NCBI GenBank assembly: GCA_964514305.1
Contig: CAZEQD010000037.1
Coordinates: 1-19,060 of the forward strand
Length of the DNA stretch: 19,060 nucleotides
Origin: CAZEQD01 sp964514305
GTDB lineage: Bacteria; Acidobacteriota; Aminicenantia; Aminicenantales; Aminicenantaceae
Direction: 5' to 3'
The first letter of the stretch is position 1. Each line of letters starts with the position of its first letter. The position numbers and the translations under genes are program-made. This document shows, one piece after another, positions 7,426 to 13,929 of the stretch. The notes below the pieces were generated by a model, which was not told the DNA's origin, did no database searches, and saw only the letters and a list, made by a program, of their open reading frames with translations.

Positions 7426-8023
7426 GATATTTCCCTCCATCCAAGGTGAAGGCCTGCGGCAGGGTGAAGCCACTATTTTTATTCGCCTGGGAGGTTGTAA
7501 TCTCCGCTGTGCTTTTTGTGATACAAAATACGCCTGGGAGGGTGGAAAAGATTATTCAGCTGAACAAATTTTAGAAAAAGTTAAGAAAATAGAAAAACGC
7601 TTTCCCTGTCAATGGCTCTGTCTTACAGGAGGAGAACCCCTGCTTCAGGATGTTGGAGGCCTTCTCCAAAAGCTAAAGAAAAAAAAATTCAAAATTCAAG
7701 TAGAAACAAATGCTACTATTTACCGTGATTTGCCGGTGGACTGGTACACTATTTCGCCCAAGCCAGAAAAATATTTTTATCAACCTGAATACAAAAATAG
7801 AGCTAAAGAAGTCAAATTAATCGTTAGCAGAGATCTTGAAGTGGGAATTATCCAGAAATTTCGTCATGATTTCCCTGAAAGGATTCCCATTATTCTCCAG
7901 CCTCAATCCAACCGGAAATGGAGTTTTAAACTGGCTTTAAAGCTTCTCCGGCAATCTCTTAAGATGGGCCTTAATAATATTAAAGTCTCTGTTCAACTTC
8001 ACAAAATTTACGGACTTCGCTAA
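7391..8023 (+). CDS. queE: 7-carboxy-7-deazaguanine synthase QueE (radical SAM)
   Basis: Radical S-adenosylmethionine enzyme that rearranges 6-carboxy-tetrahydropterin to 7-carboxy-7-deazaguanine. The N-terminus KIVEIFPSIQGEG is the family signature. The [4Fe-4S] ligands are in the canonical CX3CX2C (Cys36, Cys40, Cys43; CNLRCAFC), followed by LTGGEPLLQ. I start at the first of two adjacent ATGs, 7391, which has GGGA five bases upstream; ATG 7394 is equally possible. The gene begins inside queD and ends tail to tail with the transporter gene, overlapping it by 3 bases. At 210 residues it is normal for the compact form. Confidence 0.95.
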   Translation: MMLQPPTLKIVEIFPSIQGEGLRQGEATIFIRLGGCNLRCAFCDTKYAWEGGKDYSAEQILEKVKKIEKRFPCQWLCLTGGEPLLQDVGGLLQKLKKKKFKIQVETNATIYRDLPVDWYTISPKPEKYFYQPEYKNRAKEVKLIVSRDLEVGIIQKFRHDFPERIPIILQPQSNRKWSFKLALKLLRQSLKMGLNNIKVSVQLHKIYGLR

Positions 8024-8940
8024 GAAATATATTTTCTCTTTTCGAACAATCGATAACCCGACCGCGTGAGATAAACTCCAACCAAAATAATCAGAGCGCC
8101 TACACCCTGGAGAAAACTTAATCTTTCACCTAGAAAAAAATAGGCTAAAATAACAGTAATAACTGGAGTGATATTACTGTAAATAGCTGTTTTGGTGTTA
8201 CCTACTCTTTTGACCGAAGCATACCAGATAACATAGCTTATGACCAGAGCAAAAAGGCCGGAATAAAAGAGGGCAACCCACCCTTGTTTAGGAACGGCCG
8301 TAGTACTAGGACTAAAAATTTGACCAAGCGAAAAAGGAAGATAACCAACAGTCCCTATAGCCATAGTTACGGCTGTCAGCTTTAATGGAGACATTCTATT
8401 CAGCAGTGGCTTGGCCAAAACGGTGTAAACAGCCCAACAAATATTACCAGCCAGGATCATCATCTCGCCTCTTATGTTTCCCCATGAAATCTGAAATTCT
8501 CCGGGTTGTTTAGTAATGACCAGATAAAAACCAACAAAGGAAATAGCGATCCCCAGCCAGGAAGCCCAATGAATTCTCTCCAATTTCAAGTAAGAACTAA
8601 AGAGAGCTACAAAAACTGGTGTCGTGGCCATCAGGATAGAAGTGTTAGAGGCTGAGGTCCAGTTGAGACCGTGGATAAAAAACATCTGAAAGATAGTGTT
8701 GCCAATCAGACTCAGAAAAATAATCAGCCCCATATCACTTTTGGCCACAGCCAAACTCTCTCGGCTGAGAATAAGGATAAAGAGCAAAAGGAAAGAAGCC
8801 AAAGCAAGTCGGATCCCATTGAAAGCCAAAGGCTTAAACTGTCTAAGAGCTATCTTAATTATCGGAAAATTCACCGCCCAAAAAATAATCGTTAAGAGCA
8901 TAAAAAGGTCTGTTTGGCCAAATTTTACTTCTTCTTCCAT
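8020..8940 (-). CDS. EamA/DMT-family transporter
   Basis: Integral membrane protein of the drug/metabolite transporter superfamily: 306 residues, about ten hydrophobic helices, and two EamA halves. The first begins near FMLLTIIFWAVNFPIIK and ends with FVGFYLVITK. The second begins near MMILAGNICWAVYTVLAK and ends with ALIILVGVYLTRSG. This half-repeat pattern with a positively charged C-terminus is typical. The substrate cannot be read from sequence. It follows queF on the same strand and faces queE, so it sits inside the queuosine-precursor cluster. A role in moving a deazapurine is possible but unproven. The ATG has no clear ribosome binding site. Confidence 0.88.
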   Translation of the reverse strand: MEEEVKFGQTDLFMLLTIIFWAVNFPIIKIALRQFKPLAFNGIRLALASFLLLFILILSRESLAVAKSDMGLIIFLSLIGNTIFQMFFIHGLNWTSASNTSILMATTPVFVALFSSYLKLERIHWASWLGIAISFVGFYLVITKQPGEFQISWGNIRGEMMILAGNICWAVYTVLAKPLLNRMSPLKLTAVTMAIGTVGYLPFSLGQIFSPSTTAVPKQGWVALFYSGLFALVISYVIWYASVKRVGNTKTAIYSNITPVITVILAYFFLGERLSFLQGVGALIILVGVYLTRSGYRLFEKRKYIS

Positions 8941-8956
8941 GGCAGCTTAAAGAGAA

Positions 8957-8965
8957 AGTATAGCA
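8957..8965 (-). promoter_or_regulatory. Candidate extended -10 promoter for the EamA transporter
   Basis: On the minus strand TGCTATACT, an extended -10 element with 5 of 6 matches to TATAAT, lies just upstream of the transporter start in the 93-base gap after queF. The -35 region is a poor match (T-rich). It may let the transporter be expressed separately from queF. Confidence 0.4.
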
Positions 8966-9033
8966 GAAAATAAAGAAATGAAAAAATTTTAATAATAAAG
9001 ACTTTATATTAAATGAGGATGGTTTCGCCTATT

Positions 9034-9459
9034 TTACTCTATTTTCATTCTCTTGGGCCGAGGATAACTTGCTTCAATAATGGATTTTATCCCTCCCCGC
9101 GGGTTGAATTCTCCTCTAACAACAGCTGAAGCAGGGTGACAGGCCTTGACAATATCTTCCAAAATACGATTGACTACATTCTCATAAAAGATACCCAGAT
9201 TCCTATAGGCTAAAATATACATTTTTAATGATTTAAGCTCAAGACAAAGATCCTGAGGAACGTAGCGAATAGTGATTGTTCCAAAATCAGGTAGACCAGT
9301 TTTAGGGCAGATAGAGGTGAATTCAGGAATCTCGATTTTTATTTCATAGTTTTGGAATTGGTTGGCAAAGGTTTCAATCTCGGGCAGCTTTTCTTTAAGA
9401 CCAGAAGTGGCTTCTTTGAAACCCATTCTCTGATTTTTATTCTCTCTATTGCTTTTCAT
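9034..9459 (-). CDS. queF: preQ0 reductase QueF (NADPH-dependent 7-cyano-7-deazaguanine reductase)
   Basis: Reduces the nitrile of preQ0 to the amine preQ1, the last free-base step of queuosine precursor synthesis. It has the unimodular short T-fold form, 141 residues. The nucleophile Cys51 lies in EFTSICPKTGLPDFG with Asp58 seven residues later. The QueF motif ELKSLKMY is at residues 74-81. The substrate glutamate is Glu93, in FYENVVNRI. The position just before it, usually His, is Tyr92. The first ATG has no ribosome binding site and would follow the predicted promoter by only a few bases. ATG 9426 (residue 12) may therefore be the real start. It is divergent from the Fur gene. Confidence 0.93.
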   Translation of the reverse strand: MKSNRENKNQRMGFKEATSGLKEKLPEIETFANQFQNYEIKIEIPEFTSICPKTGLPDFGTITIRYVPQDLCLELKSLKMYILAYRNLGIFYENVVNRILEDIVKACHPASAVVRGEFNPRGGIKSIIEASYPRPKRMKIE

Positions 9460-9473
9460 ATAAGCAAGTATAT

Positions 9474-9504
9474 ATTATGCCATAAAATAGGGCAATTTAG
9501 TCAA
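9474..9504 (-). promoter_or_regulatory. Candidate queF promoter
   Basis: On the minus strand TTGACT (9499-9504, 5 of 6 to the -35 consensus) is followed after 19 bases by TGG-CATAAT (9474-9479), an extended -10 with 5 of 6 matches. The predicted transcript would start only about 8 bases before the first queF ATG. The leader is therefore too short for a riboswitch and possibly for a ribosome binding site, which favours the internal start at 9426 or leaderless initiation. Confidence 0.5.
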
Positions 9505-9518
9505 AAAAATTAATCTTC

Positions 9519-9547
9519 TTGACAAATAAAAGAAAAAGGTTTAAATT
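9519..9547 (+). promoter_or_regulatory. Promoter of the Fur-family gene and the following operon
   Basis: A perfect -35 TTGACA (9519-9524) is followed after 17 bases by TAAATT (9542-9547, 4 of 6 to TATAAT). The inverted-repeat operator starts three bases further on, covering the expected transcription start. That is a classic arrangement for repression. Confidence 0.6.
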
Positions 9548-9550
9548 ATT

Positions 9551-9569
9551 AATGAAAATGGTTTTCATT
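9551..9569 (+). promoter_or_regulatory. Fur-type operator (perfect inverted repeat)
   Basis: AATGAAAA-TGG-TTTTCATT is a perfect 8-base inverted repeat with a 3-base spacer. The flanking T9550 and A9570 extend it to 9-base arms. Its AT-rich dyad and size resemble Fur/PerR-family boxes, and it sits between the -10 element and the start codon of a Fur-family gene. The likely meaning is autoregulation and metal- or peroxide-dependent control of the downstream genes. Which family member binds cannot be decided from sequence. Confidence 0.7.
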
Positions 9570-9588
9570 ATCGTTAAGAGAGGTTTAA

Positions 9589-10035
9589 ATGCCAGGTCCC
9601 TATAAATGGCGGCATAGATTTCAGGGACAAGTTAGCCGCTGGACTATGCCCAGAGAAGTAATTCTTAATCTTTTAAGCCGAACATCAAAACACTTAAGTG
9701 CTAAAGAAATTTATGCTACTCTGCACAGAATGTATCCTGGAATTGGTTTAACTACTGTCTACCGTACTCTTGACCTTTTATATAGAATGGGACTTATTCA
9801 CAAGATGGATATCGGTGATGGTCAGAGTCGTTATGAATTTTGTTCGGGTGAAACCAAAAGACATCATCATCATCTAATTTGCATCAAGTGCGGAAAAATA
9901 ATTGATTACAACGATTTCATAGATGAAGAATTGGAACTGGTTAAAAAAATCGAAAAAAACATGGCTCAAAAATATAACTTTCTTGTTCAGGACCATAATA
10001 TTGAATTCTATGGTTTATGTGAAAAATGTAGATAA
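9589..10035 (+). CDS. Fur-family metal-responsive transcriptional regulator
   Basis: Winged-helix DNA-binding repressor of the Fur/PerR/Zur family, 148 residues. The N-terminal DNA-binding domain includes LSAKEIYATL and the recognition helix region GLTTVYRTLDLL (about residues 36-65). It is followed by the family's HHHHLICIKCG (His92-95, Cys98, Cys101) and the closing CEKC (Cys144, Cys147). The two CxxC pairs would form the structural zinc site. AGAGG precedes the ATG by six bases. An inverted-repeat operator overlaps its promoter, suggesting autoregulation. The next gene starts 28 bases downstream, so the metallocluster genes are probably in its operon. Whether it senses iron, zinc, manganese or peroxide is not clear. 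Confidence 0.93.
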   Translation: MPGPYKWRHRFQGQVSRWTMPREVILNLLSRTSKHLSAKEIYATLHRMYPGIGLTTVYRTLDLLYRMGLIHKMDIGDGQSRYEFCSGETKRHHHHLICIKCGKIIDYNDFIDEELELVKKIEKNMAQKYNFLVQDHNIEFYGLCEKCR

Positions 10036-10063
10036 AAAATCTCTAAAAAAGGAGGTAAATAAA

Positions 10064-10432
10064 ATGCCATTAGGTGACAGAACAGGGCCTTGGGGTCTCG
10101 GTCCTATGACAGGACGCGGCCTGGGGTATTGTGCAGGTTATCCTGTTCCCGGCTTTATGAATCCGGCGCCGGGCTTAGGGTTTGGACGTGGCTTTGGGTT
10201 TGGCAGAGGATTCGGTAGAGGATTTGGTTTTGGCCGAGGCCGAGGTTGGGGCCGAGGTTGGTTTGGCCGCTTCTGGGGTTATCCTTATTCTCCAGCTATG
10301 CCGTACGGTTACCCTTGGGCAGCTCCATATGGCTATCCTTATCCTTATAGCTCCGGCTATCCCTATCCACCAGCTCCCGCAACTGGCTACCCTAGCTCAT
10401 CTTCAGCCCCAAGCAGCAGCCAGAAAAAATAA
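10064..10432 (+). CDS. DUF5320-like Gly/Phe/Tyr/Pro-rich small protein 1
   Basis: 122-residue low-complexity protein. The N-terminus MPLGDRTGPWGLGPMTGRGL followed by GYCAG is the recognisable start of DUF5320-type proteins, often found beside NifX-domain proteins in anaerobes. A block of GFGRG repeats (about residues 40-70) is followed by a Tyr/Pro-rich segment with repeated GYP and a Ser-rich tail. The only cysteine is Cys23. Unlike the next two proteins it lacks the C-terminal coiled coil. The start ATG 10064 is fixed by a perfect AAAAGGAGG site; the frame is open further upstream inside the Fur gene, but that part is a shadow. Function unknown. Confidence 0.85.
   Translation: MPLGDRTGPWGLGPMTGRGLGYCAGYPVPGFMNPAPGLGFGRGFGFGRGFGRGFGFGRGRGWGRGWFGRFWGYPYSPAMPYGYPWAAPYGYPYPYSSGYPYPPAPATGYPSSSSAPSSSQKK
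10175..10270 (+). repeat. In-gene GFGRG-coding short repeats
   Basis: Imperfect tandem units of about 12-18 bases built on ggNtttggNNgNgg encode GFGRG and GRGWGRG. The run is markedly richer in G than the surroundings and could vary in copy number by slippage. Confidence 0.7.
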
Positions 10433-10469
10433 AGGCTAATCACAATCTTTTGGAAAGGAGGTGAATAAA

Positions 10470-10700
10470 ATGCCTTTTGGAATAGGACCAGCAGGATGGT
10501 ATGCTTGGCCTTATATGGCTTACTGGATGAGATATTGGTATCCACACGGGACTTTCCCCTACTTTGGCTACTCCTGGTACCCAACTGAAGCAGATGAAAA
10601 AGCCTTCCTGGAAGACCAAGCCAAAATACTCGAAGATCAGCTTGCCCAGATCAAAAAAAGACTGGAAGAGTTGAAAAAACAAGAAAAGGAGACAAAATGA
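10470..10700 (+). CDS. DUF5320-like small protein 2 with C-terminal coiled coil
   Basis: 76-residue protein with two parts. The N-terminal half is Gly/Trp/Tyr/Pro-rich (MPFGIGPAGWYAWPYMAYWM onward). A C-terminal charged coiled coil (about residues 42-74) contains QAKILEDQLAQIKKRLEEL. The same module ends the next two proteins. I start at ATG 10470, preceded by AAAGGAGGTG; a GTG at 10461 in the same frame lies inside that ribosome binding site and is rejected. The stop overlaps the start of the next gene by 4 bases (ATGA). It has no cysteine. Function unknown; heteromeric assembly through the coiled coil is inferred. Confidence 0.82.
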   Translation: MPFGIGPAGWYAWPYMAYWMRYWYPHGTFPYFGYSWYPTEADEKAFLEDQAKILEDQLAQIKKRLEELKKQEKETK

Positions 10701-11059
10701 GAAATAGACACAGGTGGATGTATTATATGACCGGTTTGCCTGGCTGGATGAGATTCGGCTTTTCTCCTGGCTGGATAGGCAGAAGTCCCACAGGATTAGG
10801 ACCAGCAGCTCAATATCTAGTTCATGGAACATGGCCAACGCCTCAGATGAATTACGCCTGGCAGCAGGGACAGATTCCTTTCTCGCCAATGCCGGAATTC
10901 CCCCAGCCAGGCTTCCCCACTCCCTATGATCCTTGGGGAACAGCTGAATTGACTCCTGAACAGGAGTTGAATATCCTTAAAGCAGAAGCCGAACAACTTG
11001 AAGACGAACTGGCCGGAATAGAAAAGAGGATTAAAGAAATTGAAGGAGAGATTAAATGA
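10697..11059 (+). CDS. DUF5320-like small protein 3 with C-terminal coiled coil
   Basis: 120-residue protein. The first two-thirds are rich in Trp, Pro, Gly and Met (LPGWMRFGFSPGWIGRSPTG) with no obvious enzyme motif and no cysteine. The last third (about residues 86-120) is a coiled coil with EAEQLEDELAGIEKRIKEI, aligned without gaps to the modules of the neighbours. It overlaps the previous gene by ATGA and its own stop overlaps the next start by 4 bases, so the three genes are translationally linked. There is no signal peptide. It may be a structural partner of the NifX-domain protein encoded next. Function unknown. Confidence 0.82.
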   Translation: MRNRHRWMYYMTGLPGWMRFGFSPGWIGRSPTGLGPAAQYLVHGTWPTPQMNYAWQQGQIPFSPMPEFPQPGFPTPYDPWGTAELTPEQELNILKAEAEQLEDELAGIEKRIKEIEGEIK

Positions 11060-11673
11060 AGATTGCAGTTTCAGCATCAAATCCTGACCTCTCCAGCCCC
11101 GTTGACCCCAGATTGGGCAGATGTTCTTACTTCATCTTCATTGACCCAGAAACAATGAAGTTTGAGGCAATGGAAAATCCCAATATTTCAGCTCCGGGCG
11201 GGGCTGGTATTCAATCAGCCCAATTTATAGCTGAAAAGGGAGCCAAGGTAGTCTTAACTGGAAGCTGTGGGCCGAATGCCTTCCAAACTCTTCAAGCAGC
11301 CGGAGTTGAAGTTATAGTCGGTGTGGCCGGCAGCGTTGAGGAGGCTGTCAGACAGTACAAATCTGGTCAGCTCCGACCCATCTCTCAGCCCAATGCCCCA
11401 GCCCATTTTGGCATGGGTATGGGTCCTGGCTATGGTATGGGCAGAGGGATGGGCGGCGGCATGGGAAGAGGAATGGGAAGAGGAATGGGGCAAGGGATGG
11501 GAAGAGGATATAACTATCCTCCTCCACCAGGCGGTTCTTCGCCAGGCCAAACTCCTCCACCTGTCTCCCCAGATGATGAGGTAAAATATTTAAAACAGCA
11601 GGCAGAATATCTGCGTCAGCAAATGGAAAGTATTAGCAAAAGAATAGAAGAATTGGAAAAAAATAAAAAATAA
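11056..11673 (+). CDS. NifX/NifB-type cofactor-binding domain protein with Gly-Met linker and coiled-coil tail
   Basis: Residues 1-105 form a dinitrogenase iron-molybdenum cofactor biosynthesis (NifX/NifB-C) domain. It has MKIAVSAS, DPRLGRCSYFIFID, NPNISAPGGAGIQSAQFI and the TGSCGPNA loop with Cys71. Then come a linker of GMGRG repeats (about 117-151), a Pro-rich stretch, and a C-terminal coiled coil with QAEYLRQQMESISKRIEEL. Family proteins bind Fe-S or Fe-Mo type clusters in transit. No nitrogenase gene is visible here, so this is likely one of the widespread anaerobe paralogues of unknown role. It overlaps the previous gene by 4 bases. The tail links it to the small proteins upstream. Confidence 0.88.
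   Translation: MKIAVSASNPDLSSPVDPRLGRCSYFIFIDPETMKFEAMENPNISAPGGAGIQSAQFIAEKGAKVVLTGSCGPNAFQTLQAAGVEVIVGVAGSVEEAVRQYKSGQLRPISQPNAPAHFGMGMGPGYGMGRGMGGGMGRGMGRGMGQGMGRGYNYPPPPGGSSPGQTPPPVSPDDEVKYLKQQAEYLRQQMESISKRIEELEKNKK
11411..11509 (+). repeat. In-gene GMGRG-coding short repeats
   Basis: Tandem imperfect 12-base units of the type atgggNagagga encode GMGR. They link the cofactor domain to the Pro-rich region and are G-rich and prone to slippage. They resemble, but are not identical to, the repeats at 10175-10270. Confidence 0.7.
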
Positions 11674-11697
11674 AAACTAAAACAAAGGTGCCATAAA

Positions 11698-12411
11698 ATG
11701 AAAGTAGCTGTTTCTACTGAACAGGGTTATGTTTCTGCTCATTTTGGGCGCTGTTCATCCTATACAATTTTTGAGATTCAAGAAGGGCGGGTTCTCAACC
11801 GAGAAGAGATTCCCAATCCAGGCCATCAGCCAGGCTTCCTGCCTCAATTCCTATCAGAAAAGGGGGTAAGTTGTATCATCTGCGGCGGCATGGGGCCCAG
11901 AGCCCAGGGCCTTTTTGCCCAAAGGAATATCGAAACTATCATCGGTGTTCAAGGTCCTGTTGATGAGGTCATACAAAAATTCCTCAACCAGGAACTCGAA
12001 GCTGGAGAAGATATGTGTGAACATGGAGTTGGGGGAGAGGTTCATCACTACTATCATCATTATGCCCATCAGCCTTCATCATCTCCTGGGAAAAAATTTT
12101 GCATCACAGCCCAGGGAAAAGATTTAGAAGCTGAGGTAGATCCTAACTTCGGCCGAGCTCGTTATTTTTTAATCTTCGATCCCCAAAGCCAAGAATTTGA
12201 AGTAGTAGAAAATCCTAATATCGAAGCTGCTCAGGGAGCAGGCATTCAAACCGCCCAGCTTATCTCCAGCAACGGCGTCGGTACGGTCTTAACCGGAAGC
12301 TGCGGCCCCAATGCCCAGCGTATCCTCAACTCCTCTGGCATAAAAGTTATAACCGGTATAGAGGGAAAAATTAAAGATGTGCTGGCTAAATTTAATAAAG
12401 AGGTGAAATAA
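11698..12411 (+). CDS. Tandem NifX/NifB-type cofactor-binding domain protein
   Basis: Two cofactor-binding domains in one chain of 237 residues. Domain 1 (about 1-100) has HFGRCSSYTIFEI and an atypical CGGMGPRAQ loop. Domain 2 (about 133-235) has NFGRARYFLIF, NPNIEAAQGAGIQTAQLI and the canonical TGSCGPNA loop. Domain 2 is closer to the single domain of the preceding protein than to domain 1. The linker has a His cluster HHYYHHYAH (His116-124) and Cys107, a possible metal site. AAGGTG precedes the ATG. Its stop shares one base with the start of the Mrp gene, so the two are made together, consistent with an ATPase loading or unloading clusters. That role is inferred. Confidence 0.88.
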   Translation: MKVAVSTEQGYVSAHFGRCSSYTIFEIQEGRVLNREEIPNPGHQPGFLPQFLSEKGVSCIICGGMGPRAQGLFAQRNIETIIGVQGPVDEVIQKFLNQELEAGEDMCEHGVGGEVHHYYHHYAHQPSSSPGKKFCITAQGKDLEAEVDPNFGRARYFLIFDPQSQEFEVVENPNIEAAQGAGIQTAQLISSNGVGTVLTGSCGPNAQRILNSSGIKVITGIEGKIKDVLAKFNKEVK

Positions 12412-13199
12412 TGGCTGTTAAAGAAGAACAGGCGAAAATTACCAAAAACTTAGATAAAATCAAACACAGACTTCTCGTTTTTAGCGGCAAAGGAGGGGTA
12501 GGAAAGAGTACAGTAGCTGCTAACCTTGCCCAGGCTCTAGCCAACAAAGGCTTAAAAGTAGGCCTCTTGGATGTTGACATCCACGGCCCCAACTTAGCCA
12601 AAATGCTGGGAGTAGAAGATAAAAGACTTGATGTTTCTCCACAGGGCATAAAAGCAGTCCAGGTCAACGACAATCTTAAACTGGTTTCTATGGCATTTCT
12701 GCTTCAGGATCCAGATCTTCCGGTCATCTGGCGCGGCCCTTTGAAAATGAAGGCCATTCAGCAGTTCTTGGGTGATGTTGATTGGGGAGAGCTTGATTGG
12801 CTGATTATTGATTCTCCGCCAGGAACAGGAGACGAGCCCCTGTCTGTGGCCCAACTTATTCCAGCCACAGGAGCTATTGTGGTCACCACCCCCCAAGAAA
12901 TTTCTCTTATGGATTCAAGAAAAGCAGTCGCTTTTGCCCACAAGCTCAACCTAAAAATAGTAGGCGTTATCGAAAATATGAGCGGCTTAATCTGCCCTCA
13001 CTGCGGCCAACGAATCGACCTTTTTAAGGAAGGTGGAGGCCAAAAAGCTGCTTTTCAATTAGGAGTTCCTTTTTTAGGTAAAATTCCCATAGATCCTCAA
13101 ATTGTGACTCTTGGAGATGAAGGCAAACCTTTTATTACATCTCAACCCGATTCTGAGGCCAGTAAAGCCTTCAATAAAATTGTAGAAAAAATCATATAA
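12411..13199 (+). CDS. Mrp/NBP35-type P-loop ATPase (Fe-S cluster carrier)
   Basis: 262-residue ATPase of the ApbC/Mrp/NBP35 group, thought to carry and transfer Fe-S clusters. The deviant Walker A FSGKGGVGKST is at residues 24-34 with the signature lysine Lys27. DVDIHGPN (about 54-61), IIDSPPGTGDE (about 132-142) and the cluster-binding CPHC (Cys195, Cys198) are all present. The short charged N-terminus and the absence of a DUF59 domain are common in anaerobe forms. It begins on the last base of the preceding tandem NifX-domain gene. A 75-base gap follows, the largest break in this part of the run. Confidence 0.94.
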   Translation: MAVKEEQAKITKNLDKIKHRLLVFSGKGGVGKSTVAANLAQALANKGLKVGLLDVDIHGPNLAKMLGVEDKRLDVSPQGIKAVQVNDNLKLVSMAFLLQDPDLPVIWRGPLKMKAIQQFLGDVDWGELDWLIIDSPPGTGDEPLSVAQLIPATGAIVVTTPQEISLMDSRKAVAFAHKLNLKIVGVIENMSGLICPHCGQRIDLFKEGGGQKAAFQLGVPFLGKIPIDPQIVTLGDEGKPFITSQPDSEASKAFNKIVEKII

Positions 13200-13274
13200 C
13201 CCAATTAACCAGAACTGCTGAAAAAAAACATCTATTCATAATTAAGCCTGTCACCAGTTAAAAAGGAGTCATTA

Positions 13275-13718
13275 ATGAAAAAAATAGGCATTATAATTTG
13301 CGGCCGCTATCAAAACTGCGGTGGTGGTAAATGCTTTAGAGCTCTTCGAGAAAGAGTAGGTGGATTTTCTGGCTATACCCAAGAAGAGCCAGTTGAAGTT
13401 GTTGGTTACTCTTACTGCGGCGGCTGTCCTGGAGGCAATATAGAATATGTTCCAGAAGAAATGAAAAACAATGGAGCTCAAGTTATCCATTTGGCTACAG
13501 GGATGGTTGTAGGTTATCCTCCCTGCCCTCGAATCCGTCATTTTAAAGAATTTATAGAATCTTATTATAATTTACCTGTAGTCATTGGCACTCATCCAAT
13601 TCCTTTAAAATATTTTGAGGCTCATCAAAAATTATCTTTTTGGAAAAAAATGAACATGGAAGAAATCGCCGGAGATTTAATGGCAGAAGATAGAAAAATT
13701 ATGGAAGACTATAATTAG
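13275..13718 (+). CDS. CGGC-domain protein
   Basis: 147-residue protein of the CGGC family, named for the motif seen here as YCGGCPGG (Cys48, Cys51). Further cysteines lie in ICGRYQNCGGGKC (Cys9, Cys15, Cys20) and PPCPRI (Cys84), giving a set suited to a metal or Fe-S site. The IGIIICGRY start and the late GTHPIP segment also fit the family. The role is not established; the arrangement suggests metal or redox sensing or binding. AAAGGAG precedes the ATG. It is followed after 17 bases by a zinc-ribbon gene. Confidence 0.88.
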   Translation: MKKIGIIICGRYQNCGGGKCFRALRERVGGFSGYTQEEPVEVVGYSYCGGCPGGNIEYVPEEMKNNGAQVIHLATGMVVGYPPCPRIRHFKEFIESYYNLPVVIGTHPIPLKYFEAHQKLSFWKKMNMEEIAGDLMAEDRKIMEDYN

Positions 13719-13735
13719 ATAGAAAGGAGGTTAAA

Positions 13736-13918
13736 ATGCAAGGAGGTGGAGGAAGAGGACAAGGGAGAGGAGGCGGCCGAGGCCGCATGGGTGGCCGAGG
13801 TTTAGGAGCTGGAGGTTACTGTGTTTGCCCTTCATGCGGGGCCAAAGTTCCCCATGAGCTAGGCGTTCCCTGTTACCAAACAACATGTCCTCGTTGCGGA
13901 GCTAAAATGACCCGCTAA
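13736..13918 (+). CDS. Small Gly/Arg-rich zinc-ribbon protein
   Basis: 60-residue protein. The first 27 residues are nearly all Gly and Arg. The rest is a cysteine-rich ribbon: YCVCPSCGAKVPHELGVPC followed by PRCGAKMTR, with Cys29, 31, 34, 46, 51 and 54. The two CPxCGAK knuckles could bind one zinc or an Fe-S cluster. A perfect GAAAGGAGG site precedes the ATG. The basic Gly/Arg-rich start suggests contact with nucleic acid or an acidic partner, but this is a guess. It belongs to a group of small proteins found in such anaerobe clusters without known function. Confidence 0.85.
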   Translation: MQGGGGRGQGRGGGRGRMGGRGLGAGGYCVCPSCGAKVPHELGVPCYQTTCPRCGAKMTR

Positions 13919-13929
13919 GGAGAAAGTTC

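Noticed and set aside
8985..9015. Inverted repeat followed by T-run after queF as a terminator
   Set aside because: The stem has only about four to six AT pairs with an almost absent loop, too weak to support a terminator call.
9923..10063. Upstream extension of the first DUF5320-like gene into the Fur gene
   Set aside because: The frame is open by chance. The strong AAAAGGAGG site and the family start MPLGDRTGP place initiation at 10064.
10175..10270. CRISPR array or non-coding tandem repeat
   Set aside because: The repeats are short, imperfect, without spacers and fully in frame inside a gene with a good ribosome binding site.
11254..11584. Open frames on both strands across the GMGRG repeats
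   Set aside because: They arise from the G-rich repetitive DNA of the NifX-type gene and show His/Ser or Trp/Glu low complexity without ribosome binding sites.
11056..12411. Nitrogenase gene cluster
   Set aside because: NifX-type domains are present, but no nifH, nifD, nifK or nifB radical SAM gene is seen in the window, so nitrogen fixation is not supported.
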